A stretch of DNA of 64,000 nucleotides from Scortum barcoo (Eukaryota > Chordata > Actinopteri > Centrarchiformes > Terapontidae), in assembly GCA_023238725.1 (NCBI GenBank), contig CM041536.1, forward strand, positions 14,353,271 to 14,417,270, in the 5' to 3' direction. Position numbers and translations under genes: made by a program. Below, piece after piece: positions 53,101 to 62,360 of this stretch (its first letter is position 1; the number at the start of each line of letters is the position of its first letter). The notes under the pieces were generated by a model. The model saw only the letters and a list, made by a program, of their open reading frames with translations. It was not told the DNA's origin and did no database searches.

Positions 53101-56100
53101 CTGAGCTGTATATTTCTTTGCTAACTTTTTGAAAGGAAAAGGGAAACCTTCAAATATTTGTGTCATTGTTTTTCCTGTCACCTCTCCTGGGCTACTCGAT
53201 GTACACTCTCAGTAGCTAAATCCAGGATGTGTCAGATGACGGTTAACAAGGTCTAAACCAGGCCACATCACATGTAGGTTGTAGTGTCATGAAATTTGTC
53301 ATGAATCTTGCTAGTAACAATGACACAATGACCACGCATGAATCAGTGGCAAAGGTTCCTAATTCAATTCTCACTGACTGGGTTACTGTAGATGTTTTCC
53401 AACACCACAAAGATGTGAGAAAAGTACAAATGTGATGACTACAGCACATTGAGAAATTGAGAGATGTCTCACAACACTCAAAAAATGACCGTGCCCATGC
53501 CTTACATTTGCATTGCAGTAAATGCATGAATACACTGTCCAAAATAAATAAAAATAGATAACAACATAAAACAAAAGTTCAGTTTTTACCTTAATTGCTA
53601 TTCCCGAAGGTGATGCCATTTGGTTTGACTTGAATGGACTGACTGATAATTGCGATTCTGTTCATTTCAGGCCCTTCCATTCCCTTGGTTGATTTTTTTC
53701 CTGTCCTGTACACATGGTGAGGTGAAAGTGATGTCATGTCGATGTCTTGTGAGTTTGTGTTTTTCCTGTTCAATTTGTTGTTTTACAAAAAAGGCTCAGC
53801 ATGAGGTCTCCCCAGGACTTCTGTTTTGAAATTTGTTCCTTACACTCTTCGCTGAAATAATCATCATCATACACCTATGAAGAGGAAAACTGCAGGCTGG
53901 GTCTCACAAAGACCACATAAGGGTCACAGGACACACTAAGTCGCTAACTAATAGGGCCTCTACAGAATTATTTTCTTTTGTGAACATGAGTAACATTTTT
54001 GAAGAGTTTCAACGTGGCTTTTAGCCTCAACACAGCAATTCTGGCCCCTCACTGTTCTCAGTTTACATGCTTTGTGTGCTGCCATTAAAGTTAAGTCAGC
54101 ATGATAAAATATAAGTTAGATAAATAAGTTAAAAAGTACATAGATCAGGTTAAGGTTAAAAGGTTAAAAACATATTTTATTTACTTTGATCCGTAGTGTG
54201 TGATACACTGCCATCTACTGGTCAGTGGTAATCCAGCAGTCAAACAGGCACATTATTCAGTTGAACAGACAAGCAAGACAGTGCTGGAGTAATATTATTG
54301 ATGAGTGTTTTTTCTACACGCTTCTGCCTTGGAGACTATTTGTCTGTGAGTACAATGTGTTAGAATTATAAGCAGTTTTATAATAGTTTAATTATAAACT
54401 GTTTTTAAGTGAGTTTCATGTTAGTTGACATTTTCTGTTGTTTTAGTGAAAGTGTTCTGCTAGTTTTCACTGATATGCAGACAATACTCTGCTTTATGTT
54501 CCCCTTAGACCTTAGAATGATTCAGACAATCTGGTGAATGTTTTGTCCCACCCCTAGGATATCAAGCATTGGAAGTCACAAAACTTAAACGATGCCAGAA
54601 ATCCTGTTGCTTCAATATCATCCCTGCTGTCCATTCAAACCTTAGTAGCCAAACATCAAATTTCACAAGCCCTCCATCCATCCATCTGCCATCCATCCAT
54701 CCATCTTCCTCCGCTTATCCAGGACCGGGTCGCGGAGGCAGCAGTCTGAGCAGAGTTGCCCAGACTTCCCTCACCCCAACCACTTCCACCAGCTCTTCCA
54801 GGGGGACTCCGAGGCATTCCCAGGCCAGCCGAGAGACATAGTCTCTCCAGGGTCTTCCCAGGGGGCCTCCTCCTGGTGGGACATGCCTGGAACACCTCCC
54901 CGAGGAGCCTTGGATTTGGAGGTGCTGATTCTCATCCCAGCCGCTTCACACTCGGCTGCAAACCACCACAGTACATACTGAAGGTCCTGGCCTGATGAAG
55001 CCAACAGGACAACATCATCTGCAAAAAGCAGAGATGAAATCCTGTGGTTCCCAAACTGGAATGAGGGACACGGTCGAATGCCTTCTCCAGATCCACAAAG
55101 CACATGTGGACTGGTTGGGCAAACTCCCATAAACCCTCAAGCACCCTGTGGAGGGTATAGAGCTGGTCCAGTGTTCCACGACCGGGACGAAAAACCGCAT
55201 TGTTCCTCCTGAATCCGAGGGTTCGACTGTCGGCCGAATTCTCCTCTCCAGTACCCTGGCGTAGACCTTCCCGGGGAAGGCTGAGAAGTGTGATCCCCCC
55301 TGTAGTTGGAACACACTCTTCAGTCCCCTTTTTAACTTTTTAAAAAGAAGGACCACCACCCTAGTTTGCCACTCCAGAGGTACTGTCACCAACCTCCATG
55401 CAATGCTGCAGAGGTGTGTCAGCCAAGACACAACATCCAGAGACTTGAGGTACTCCAGGCAGATCTCATCCACCCTTGGCGCCTTGCCACCGAGGAGCTT
55501 GCAAACTACCTCAGTGACTTCGGCTTGGGTGATGGACGAGTCCACCTCAGAGTCCTCAGCCTCTGCTTCCTCAGTAGAAGGCAAGTTGGTGGGATTGAGG
55601 AGATCCTCAAAGTATTTAGCTGAGGTCACCAGCTCCGCACCCAAACTGTAAACAGTGTTAGCAGAGTACTGCTTCCCTCCTTTCTGAGGCGCCTGGACGG
55701 TTTGCCAGAATTTCTTCAAGGCCAACCGATAGTCCTCCTCCATGGCCTCACTGAACTCCTCTCGAGTTTTTGCCTGCAGGACTGCCCGGGCTGCAGCTTG
55801 CTTAGCCTGACAGTACCCATCAATCTGCGTCAGGAGTCCCACAGGCCAACATGGCCCGATAGGACTCCTTCTTCAGCTTGACGGCATCCCTTACTTCTGG
55901 TGTCCACCACCAGGTTCGGGGGTTGCCGTGCCATGGTGCCATGTGCACTGATTAGTCATTCAGATCTATATTTTGAGAACCAAGTTACAGTTATTCTTTC
56001 TTGTTATCTTCATCCAAGTGCTATCTCAAAAATTATGTCTGTTCCATCTCAAAAGGATTATTGCAATGCCCTGTATTCTCTTGTTTCTCTTCAGAAAGTC

Positions 56101-59100
56101 ATCTTTCATCTCCAACTTGTTCAATATGGAGCTGGGAGACTTTCAATCAATTCCAAAATATGAGACCACATTACTCCCATCCTTGCCTGTTTTCACTGAT
56201 TGCCTGAAGGTTTTAGAATTGACTTTTATTGCTGACTTTTAAAGCTCTGCAAGGTTTGTGCACCAATTATATTTCTAACATATTTGTTTCCTATGAGCCT
56301 GTGCATAATCTGAGATCCTCAGTTCCTAAGTCCAGCCTTGGCACAAAAAGTGACTGGGCTTTTGCAATAAAGGCCCATCATTTATGGAACTCTCTACCTA
56401 AGGATCTCTGGCTAGCAACATCATTGTCCTCTTTTAAACTAGTCTCAAACTACTTTATATAACATTTTATCTATTTAGTTTTATTTTAATTTTATCGTAT
56501 CTGTTCATTGTATCTGTTTAGTCCTATTACATTGTTTTTTCTTTTACAGGTTTTGTCAGCTTATTGCTAGATAAATGCACTGTGTGAGCCTGCTACTGTA
56601 TTGACCATATAACCCGTCTCTAAAGCACTATGTAACTCTTTTGAAAGGTGCTATACAAAAAACGTACTATAAATGACATATACTACTTGACATATGAACT
56701 TATGTCAAGTGTGTTTTTTTCATAATATCCCATGTTATGAGACAATACACACACAAATATATACATAAATACAAATAATACATATACATACAAATATGTC
56801 AAATAATTTTTTCATTTTATGTGGCCTGCGAGAGAGCCAGATCTTACTGCTGTCTAACAGTCAAATTTACAGCTATAACAGCGTTGTAAATATTAGAATA
56901 TGATTAAAAAAACAGCCGATACAATAGTCATTTGGTTCTACCCACAACTATTTATTGATCAAAAATAAAAATGCGCAAAATATATAGGATAGAGAAAACC
57001 AGCAGGCTGAGGGCCAGTCTTTAGTCCACTCCTCTCCAGCAGTGGTCTGGTCCGGTCAGTGCTGTGCTGTCATGTTTTCCTCTTTCTCACTGAAAATAAC
57101 TGAAAAATAACCCCAAAACAGACCACAATAAATAAACACACAGGCACAGTATGAAGTTGCAGCACATAACCAGCAACGTTATATTGTGAGTTTTTTGTTT
57201 TGACGTGCACAGTGAGAATAACTATTAAAACAGAGCAGCACTAAGGCAAAGTGGATCAGATAAAATCCTCTATATCTCAGAGGACTGCTGGTGACTGCAG
57301 GGGTAAATCATTTTGTATGATTGATTTAATCAACCATCACTTTATACACTATTGTACTGTATTAACAGTTAGCATTAAGTAGCGGTTAGCATTAACGTTA
57401 GCTTTTGGCTCGGGTAACAACAGTATTACATCAGTTAGCGTTATAACATTTGACAAGCATCATGTTGGCCTGTGTGTGATTTACCTTCAGCTGACTGCTC
57501 CTCTTTCTCACCTGGTCCTCACCTGGCTGAAATAAAATGCTGGGAATATTCGACCAATCAGAAACGTTCAGCTGTAAGGCCCGCCCACAAAGTTCCTGTT
57601 ATTCTCAGTAGTTGATGTTTGTTTCCTCAACACTGTCTGCAGGCGAGGGCAGGGGTGAATCGACTACGTAATTACGTCGATGCATTATATTTTATCCGCT
57701 CCGTGGCCGCAGCTGTTTGCTGTTTGCCGGCCGGCGACTGAATAAATTAATGTTTGAAGCAAATGCGATCATGTGATGTCATCACTACGAACGGCAGTGT
57801 GACGTCACTACAACACATCCGGTGCGCTGACGTTTGTTCTGTTGTTGTTCTGCAGCCGCTCGTTAACGGCGGACAGCGCGGAGATGTGGCGAGCGGAGAA
57901 CAGCGGGCACATCACGGCTCTTCTTCTCTGAAGTCTGAAGTACAGTAATCTCTCGCTATATTGCGCTTCGACTTTCACAGCTTCACTCTATCACGGATTT
58001 TATATGCAAGCATATCTAAATATATATGACGTCATGTATGATGCCCCAGGATCGTGGAGGGATCACTGTATTGTTAAAACTTTTAGTAGTGAAGAAAATA
58101 CTTGAATAAGGGCCTACAGTATGTCGATAAATTAGTCGATACATTAGTCGACTAATCGAAAAAATAATCGTTAGATTAATCGATAAAAAATTATCGTTAG
58201 GTTGCAGCCCTACTGCAGACACTTGTTTTTGTCACATGTTCTCAGCGGCTCACGGTTATTTGTTGTATCGTGGTTCTGCACCTCTCAACTGTGACAAAAA
58301 AGTTTTGCAACAAAGTTGATGTAATAACTTGAGTTTGATGACCATTTGTCTTTGTTATTCACTTGAAAAGTTTGATCTTTGATGAAGTAATGTGGAGTTC
58401 TTAACCTGTTAAAGGGTTTTATGTTAGAATAATACAGAGCAATGTTTTTTTTTATATTTTTACATTCATGTAAATGCATGTACAATATCTGTACACAAAA
58501 TTATATTACAAAGTAGTTCCATTTATACAACCGGCTTACCTTTGAGGGCAACCATAATGCCTGATGTGGCCCGGCGGTGAAAATGAGTTTGACATCCCTG
58601 CATTAGAGTCAGGTCAATACCTCTCATTTCTTCATGTTCTGTCATGATTTTAGAAATAGAAAGAATAGAAAAATCTCATGCATACAAGACTTGCTGACAA
58701 TTGGAAGTCTTCATCACTTTATTACAAACAAATGTTGTCTTGTGTTGTTTGCTGAAAAAAACAAATGCTATTTTTTTTCAGGAGAAGGGTTTCACATTTA
58801 AAGATATTGATTCTTAATAATATGTAAATATTACTAATGCAAATTGAATTTGCAGAATTCCCAGTTTAAAAAACTCAGGACATGGACTCTGTATCCTCTG
58901 TGTTTGATCTTTACTTCTTTCCAGTCCCACTTGGAAAGTTTTTTATACCTGATTCCTGATACATGAAACAGTCTGAAAGCATGTCGGGTTGAAGCTCATA
59001 CCTGAGCAGCAATCTAATCTGATCTGCAAGCAGCTGCCTCATTTATCAGCAGTTCAAATCGATTCAAGGACTGTTGTAGATTTCATGAACATGCTAAGTA

Positions 59101-59817
59101 TTGTGAAGCTTACCACTTTGAGCACAACAAGCGCACCTTTTTAGGTGTTTGGTTATATAAAGTGGAGAGAGCAAGGTTTCATTCCTTCACAAATATAAAG
59201 CCAGCATGCAGATATGTGAGAGGTGCACCACCAACAGCCTGACATGAGTACTGATGTCAATCCCCAGAATGTCAGAACACACAAACTGTGTTTTCCCTTA
59301 CCTGAGGGAGCGAGAGGATTACACTCATCGTCCAGGCCACAGTCAACATGATTTTGCTTTTTCTTTTGGCCTCGCTGATGCCCAGAGGATTGAGGATGGC
59401 AGACTGTCTGTCCAAGCTGATGACCACAGTCATAAAAGCACATGAGTACATCGCCACCAGCTTCAAGAACATCAGTAACCTGCAGGCGACGTCCCCTGCC
59501 TGCCACTGTACTGTGATATTCCACACTGCGTCCATGGGCATCACGATGAAAGTCACCAGCAGGTCTGCCACCGTCAGGTTCATTATGAGGATCCTGACGT
59601 GGGATTTGCGCTTGCCGCCATTGCTGGCAGCCCACAGCACGGCCAAGTTGCACACAGACGCCACTGCGCACAGGGTGAAGGTGATGATGACTCTGACTTG
59701 GGCCGCCGTGGAGAAAGTGGGCAGCTGGAGCGCGTTTCCATCAGTGCTCTTGTTGCACACTGAGGAGAGTGCCTGGCAGCTGCCATTTGCTGTTTGATCT
59801 GTTAGCTGGTGGAACAT
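44119..59817 (-). CDS. gnrhr: Gonadotropin-releasing hormone receptor, non-mammalian type with C-terminal tail
   Basis: Class A GPCR for GnRH, coupling to Gq in pituitary and brain. Coding exons 59817-59302, 44882-44678 and 44582-44119 have clean GT/AG borders and total 1185 nt, 394 residues. Start: the first ATG of its exon, after an acceptor at 59903; no upstream in-frame ATG exists in the leader exon. Glycosylation sites at N11, N22 and N186. TM1 about 40-63; TM2 with Asp85 in NLTVAD; TM3 starting at Cys112 and ending in DRQ (136-138) in place of DRY; Cys190 in loop 2 for the disulphide; TM5 about 205-228; TM6 with CWTPYY (276-281); TM7 with NACLDPITY (DPxxY). Asp at both TM2 and TM7 positions and a 69-residue tail with Cys335-Cys336 mark the fish type; mammalian type I lacks the tail. 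The intron between exons 1 and 2 of the coding part is 14.4 kb. Subtype not decided. Confidence 0.95.
44883..48704 (-). other. Large receptor intron, left part
   Basis: Intronic sequence without a gene on either strand. The only repeat recognised is the fragment at 45725-45897. Confidence 0.5.
45725..45897 (+). repeat. Interspersed repeat with L2-type tail
   Basis: CTTGAGCAAGACACTGAAAG and a terminal GATGTAAATGCAGTCCCTTT match a teleost short repeat whose consensus ends in 'tataaatgcagtccattta' (from memory). The middle is decayed. Confidence 0.5.
48710..49197 (+). mobile_element. Solo LTR, 488 bp, with 5-bp target duplication
   Basis: Begins TGTCAGCGTCCCAG and ends CCAAACCATAACC. GATAC lies directly before (48705-48709) and directly after (49198-49202). 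AATAAA at 49124 and a CT-rich U3/R region fit a fish Ty3/gypsy-type LTR. The terminal CA has become CC. No internal coding region is adjacent, so recombination between two LTRs removed it. It lies in the receptor intron, antisense to the gene. Confidence 0.75.
49203..52080. other. Receptor intron, middle
   Basis: No gene. A 13-bp palindromic word GACACAAAGTGTC occurs twice in tandem at 49998-50028. A short AT/GT microsatellite lies at 50570-50601. Confidence 0.4.
52081..52420 (+). mobile_element. Second LTR-like element
   Basis: Begins TGTAGTATCTGAAATTCC; TATATAA at 52234 and AATAAA at 52341 are spaced as in an LTR promoter and poly(A) site. The first 110 bp are shared with 23667-23765. The right border near 52400-52430 is uncertain and I found no target duplication. 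It differs from the solo LTR at 48710. Confidence 0.55.
52421..54660. other. Receptor intron, nothing recognised
   Basis: Short ORFs only; no domain, RNA or repeat that I can name. Confidence 0.4.
54662..55935 (-). mobile_element. Rex3 (RTE clade) LINE, truncated and internally deleted
   Basis: Reading leftwards: RTWWWTPE-like start near 55925, linker, then RT segments GKAPRVDEICLEYLKSLDVV, PLEWQTRVVVLLFKK, FPGKVYARVLERRIRP, and CFVDLEKAFDRVPH near 55075. Then FGNHRISSLLFADDVVLLAS near 55045 with the FADD catalytic motif, EAAGMRISTSKS, and finally FQACPTRRRPPGK. About a third of the RT is missing between AFDRVP and FGNH, and the region after STSKS is missing down to FQACPT. The 3' end is a (GATG)n tail, seen as CATCCATCC at 54672-54704, which is diagnostic of Rex3. 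It sits in the large receptor intron, in the same direction as the gene. Confidence 0.9.
55955..56655 (+). mobile_element. L2-like LINE C-terminal fragment
   Basis: Frames spell KDYCNALYSLVSLQKVIFHL (56056 on), LLTFKALQGLCTNYISNIFV (56228 on), EPVHNLRSS and AHHLWNSLPKDLWLATSLSS, the classic end of an L2/Rex1-type reverse transcriptase. It ends with AAAGGTGCTATACAAA. At least one frameshift separates the blocks. It abuts the 5' break of the Rex3 element. Confidence 0.8.
56656..57654. other. Receptor intron, nothing firm
   Basis: GGCCTGCGAGAGAGCCAGAT near 56823 may be part of a hAT end, but I cannot place its borders. No gene seen. Confidence 0.35.
57655..58213. mobile_element. Probable hAT-derived non-autonomous element
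   Basis: The right end is made of 'attagtcgactaatcg' and 'ttaatcgataaaaaattatcg' repeats followed by GTTGCAGCCCTA, a hAT-type terminus (TAGGGCTGCAAC on the minus strand). The GC-rich left part (57690-57930) starting near GAATCGACTACGTAATTACG is assigned to the same element by proximity only. It is interrupted by a small MITE. Confidence 0.45.
57943..58068. mobile_element. 126-bp MITE of pogo/Tc1 type, nested
   Basis: The ends CAGTAATCTCTC and GAGGGATCACTG are inverted copies with two mismatches, flanked on both sides by TA. The interior starts GCTATATTGCGCTTCGACTT, as in teleost pogo-like MITEs. Confidence 0.7.
58530..58600. mobile_element. End of another hAT-type element
   Basis: On the minus strand it begins CAGGGATGTCAAACTCATTT and continues CACCGCCGGGCCACATCAGG and TTATGGTTGCCCTCAAAGG. 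This is a known teleost hAT terminus (from memory). The other end is not identified; sequence 58214-58529 may be its interior. Confidence 0.6.
58601..59301 (-). other. Receptor intron next to the first coding exon
   Basis: Intron sequence following the donor CAG/GTAAGG at 59301. No repeat or other gene recognised. Confidence 0.5.
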
Positions 59818-60449
59818 AATGAACACTGGAGCCTGACTTATAGATGCAAACAAAAGCCAAGCAAATAATCCCGGTGTTTCCTCTCTAGCCGGAACTGAGA
59901 AAACTGCAAAAAGAAATAAATTGTTTTTTAAATGCTGCACTGGATCTACATGTCTTAAGGTATGATTCTTAGAATATGTCATGCAACAGGGCGCAGGTGC
60001 TGTGCATCAGTGGCACCTGTAACACCGGTTTACATCCTAATACAGATCTGTAGGAATCTCCGACACATGCAGCTTTAATTAACGCACAGTAAATGACCAG
60101 ACTCCGTGGTGTTTAGATTTGATCTGAAATGCAAAGTGATCACGCAGACAGTGGCAGGCATGACAATAAACCCAGATGAATAAATAAGAGGAAAGAAAAT
60201 GAGGTTTAAAGGGCAAAAACATTATTAAATAGCACAGGTGACGAGTAAAAAAATGACATTATAACAGTAGTAATAATAGTAATTCAAAGTGCAGTTATCT
60301 GCTGAACTTCTAACCTTCCTCCTCTTTAATTTCCTCACACCTAGTCTAATAATTAAAGGTGCCTGCCTAGTTGTTGTTCCTTAAGACGAGAGAGAGGGGG
60401 CATGCCATCCAAAATTGACCAATTTTAGGTGCTGATAAAAATAGCTCAC

Positions 60450-60600
60450 CTGAAATTAGGAGCAGAGCAGCCAGTGAGCGCTGATGGGGATCTCGCTGAG
60501 TCTCTCTCCACCTCAGGCACACACTGCAGCTGCTGCCTCAGCCCGCCTCATTCCTCCGCTCTGACGCGCAAAATGACAAGCGGCATTATCAGGTGGGTTG
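60450..60600 (-). other. gnrhr: Probable 5' leader exon of the GnRH receptor
   Basis: A strong donor CAG/GTGAGC ends at 60450, and a good acceptor (TTTCTTTTTGCAG) precedes the start-codon exon at 59903. The 546-bp intron between them would join a non-coding leader. The right border (transcription start) is a guess, since no TATA box is evident. In the frame that joins to the receptor, the leader has a stop and no ATG, so it is untranslated. Confidence 0.5.
60513..60551 (-). promoter_or_regulatory. Upstream ORF in the receptor leader
   Basis: ATG at 60551 starts a 12-residue frame (MRRAEAAAAVCA) ending at TGA 60515-60513, wholly before the leader donor. If the leader is transcribed, it would precede the receptor start and could lower its translation. 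Confidence 0.35.
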
Positions 60601-60624
60601 GTCAATGAACCACCTCGTCTTCGA

Positions 60625-60652
60625 GTGTGTGTGTGTGTGTGTGTGTGTGTGT
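60625..60652. repeat. (GT)14 microsatellite
   Basis: Uninterrupted GT run just upstream of the receptor leader exon. Confidence 0.95.
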
Positions 60653-60881
60653 CCATGTGTGTGAATGAGGTGTTCCCCCTCTGCTGGCCAGAGGAGGAAG
60701 TGGGAATGTGATTAACCTGCAGAAAATGGTTATGACTTCATATTTGTCTGGTCTTCAACTGGTTAACATGTTTTAATTAACAAGTTTAGAGGAGCTGTTC
60801 AACACGAGTGGCCAATGGAAACTAATACAGCAGAAATAACACGTAACAATAGCACGTCTCCGAACTTAAAATGCTGCAAAA

Positions 60882-61032
60882 ACCAACTAAAAAGAGAAAA
60901 AGAAAAAAAAAGGCTCAGTGGAAAAGGGAAAGTGGAAAACATCCACATCTCCTGTGGATGTTTTCCACTTTCCCTTTTCCACTTTCCCTTTTCCACTGAG
61001 CCTTTTTTTTTCTTTTTCTCTTTTTAGTTGGT
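60882..61032. repeat. Near-perfect long inverted repeat (hairpin)
   Basis: Left arm 60882-60947 (66 bp) is the reverse complement of right arm 60953-61032 (80 bp) apart from one extra 14-bp unit, TTTTCCACTTTCCC, duplicated in the right arm. The loop is TCTCC (60948-60952). Pairing stops abruptly at ACCAACT/AGTTGGT. It lies about 0.3-0.4 kb upstream of the likely receptor leader. Confidence 0.95.
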
Positions 61033-61324
61033 CGCATTAATGCAGAGTGCGCACATGTTTTTGCGCTGCCATCTCACCCAGTTATTTGTTGAATCTCAGG
61101 GCTGATCAGGAGGAGGAGGGGGAGGAGAGAGGAGCGTCAGAAAGTGTGGCGACGCAAATCCTGGTGCCAACTAATCGGTGCATCTAAAGGGCGCCCTGAC
61201 AGACCAGATTCATGCGTTAAGATGGCTTCCCTTGACCTGGCCAGATCACCATGGTAACTTGTGCTGCACACCTGACTTGGTCCGGAGGAGGAGGTGATGG
61301 TTTTGTTTTTGTTTGTTTGTTTTT

Positions 61325-61632
61325 CCAAATCAAATCAAATTTATTTATTTAAAGCCCAAGAATCACAAAGCATCTTTTGCTTTACAGGGAGCTTTACAAT
61401 CTGTACAGCTGTGACACCATCTGTCCTCAGACCCTCGAACTGTTGACTCGAAAAAAACCTGAGGCACAGATAAGGGATCCCTCTCCCTGGGACGGACAGA
61501 CGTGCAATAGATGCCAAATGTACAGAGAACATCATCATCAGTCATATATGGAATACACATGTCTGATAAAATTGTTGATATACTGAGTTCATATGGGTTT
61601 AGTCCATGTGTGAAGGTATCACAGGTAATTTA
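61325..61632 (-). mobile_element. Heavily 5'-truncated LINE (3' UTR only)
   Basis: Shares with 21505-21800 the words TTTATTTAAAGCCCAA, GCTTTACAATCTGTACAG, GGGATCCCTCTCCCTGGGAC, AGAACATCATCATCA and TAGTCCATGTGTGAAGGTAT in the same order. Both copies have the same A/T-rich 3' end, and this one stops much earlier, as expected from target-primed insertion. Confidence 0.85.
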
Positions 61633-62360
61633 ATTTAGCGTGAAAGACAATTGCCACGCGTCTCTACTACTTCATATTCACACAGCCAGCATATAAAGTC
61701 AGAGAGAGAAGTCAGCTGATCAACTTTCACCTCATACTATCATATAGTAAACTTTTGCTATTACAGTGGGTTGTATTATCATTATTATTATTATTATTAT
61801 TATCCTCTTACCCTTTCCCTGTTTGCTTCAGGTAACATGCAGCATATCATCCATACACTAAAGATATGATGAAGGCACAGCAACTACACACCACTGCTGG
61901 AGTATATTGGTAGTTATCACAGATAATATTTACTCCATTATTTCTCTTTGATTTGACCGAACATTCCTTCATTGGAGAGATGGGAGAGTATCAAGTCCAA
62001 ATGCAGTGTTGATGTTTAAATCTGCTGTATGCATGTTTGACATTGTGCAGAGTCAAATGACTTTCATGAAAAAAGAACCCTGCATTCATGATAAGAAAGA
62101 TGAAAACCAACATTGGGGCTTTGGGTTCAGCTCAACAGCTCAGTGCACCTGTTGTAACGTTTAATCACTTTACTTGCACAAACACACCCTTTGAACTTCA
62201 CTTCATCGCAGTCTCAGGGTCGCACCGGAAAAGTTTTAATTTCAATTGTGGCATGAATGAGGCTTCCGAGGCAGAATAAATATTCACGGATGATTCTTCA
62301 TCTAAGTGGTCTGTAAAGGGTGGTCTAAAGGTCCCTCCTACTCTGCTGACTCTCTACAAC
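61633..62360. other. Spacer, nothing recognised
   Basis: Contains an ATT microsatellite at 61774-61803. No gene seen. Confidence 0.4.

Noticed and set aside
54656..55651. Several ORFs of 79-90 codons on the plus strand
   Set aside because: They are antisense shadows of the Rex3 element.
59348..59797. 149-codon plus-strand ORF over the receptor exon, and a 172-codon minus-strand ORF in another frame (59153-59671)
   Set aside because: Both are shadows of the GnRH receptor exon, whose frame alone has the TM helices and joins to the other exons.
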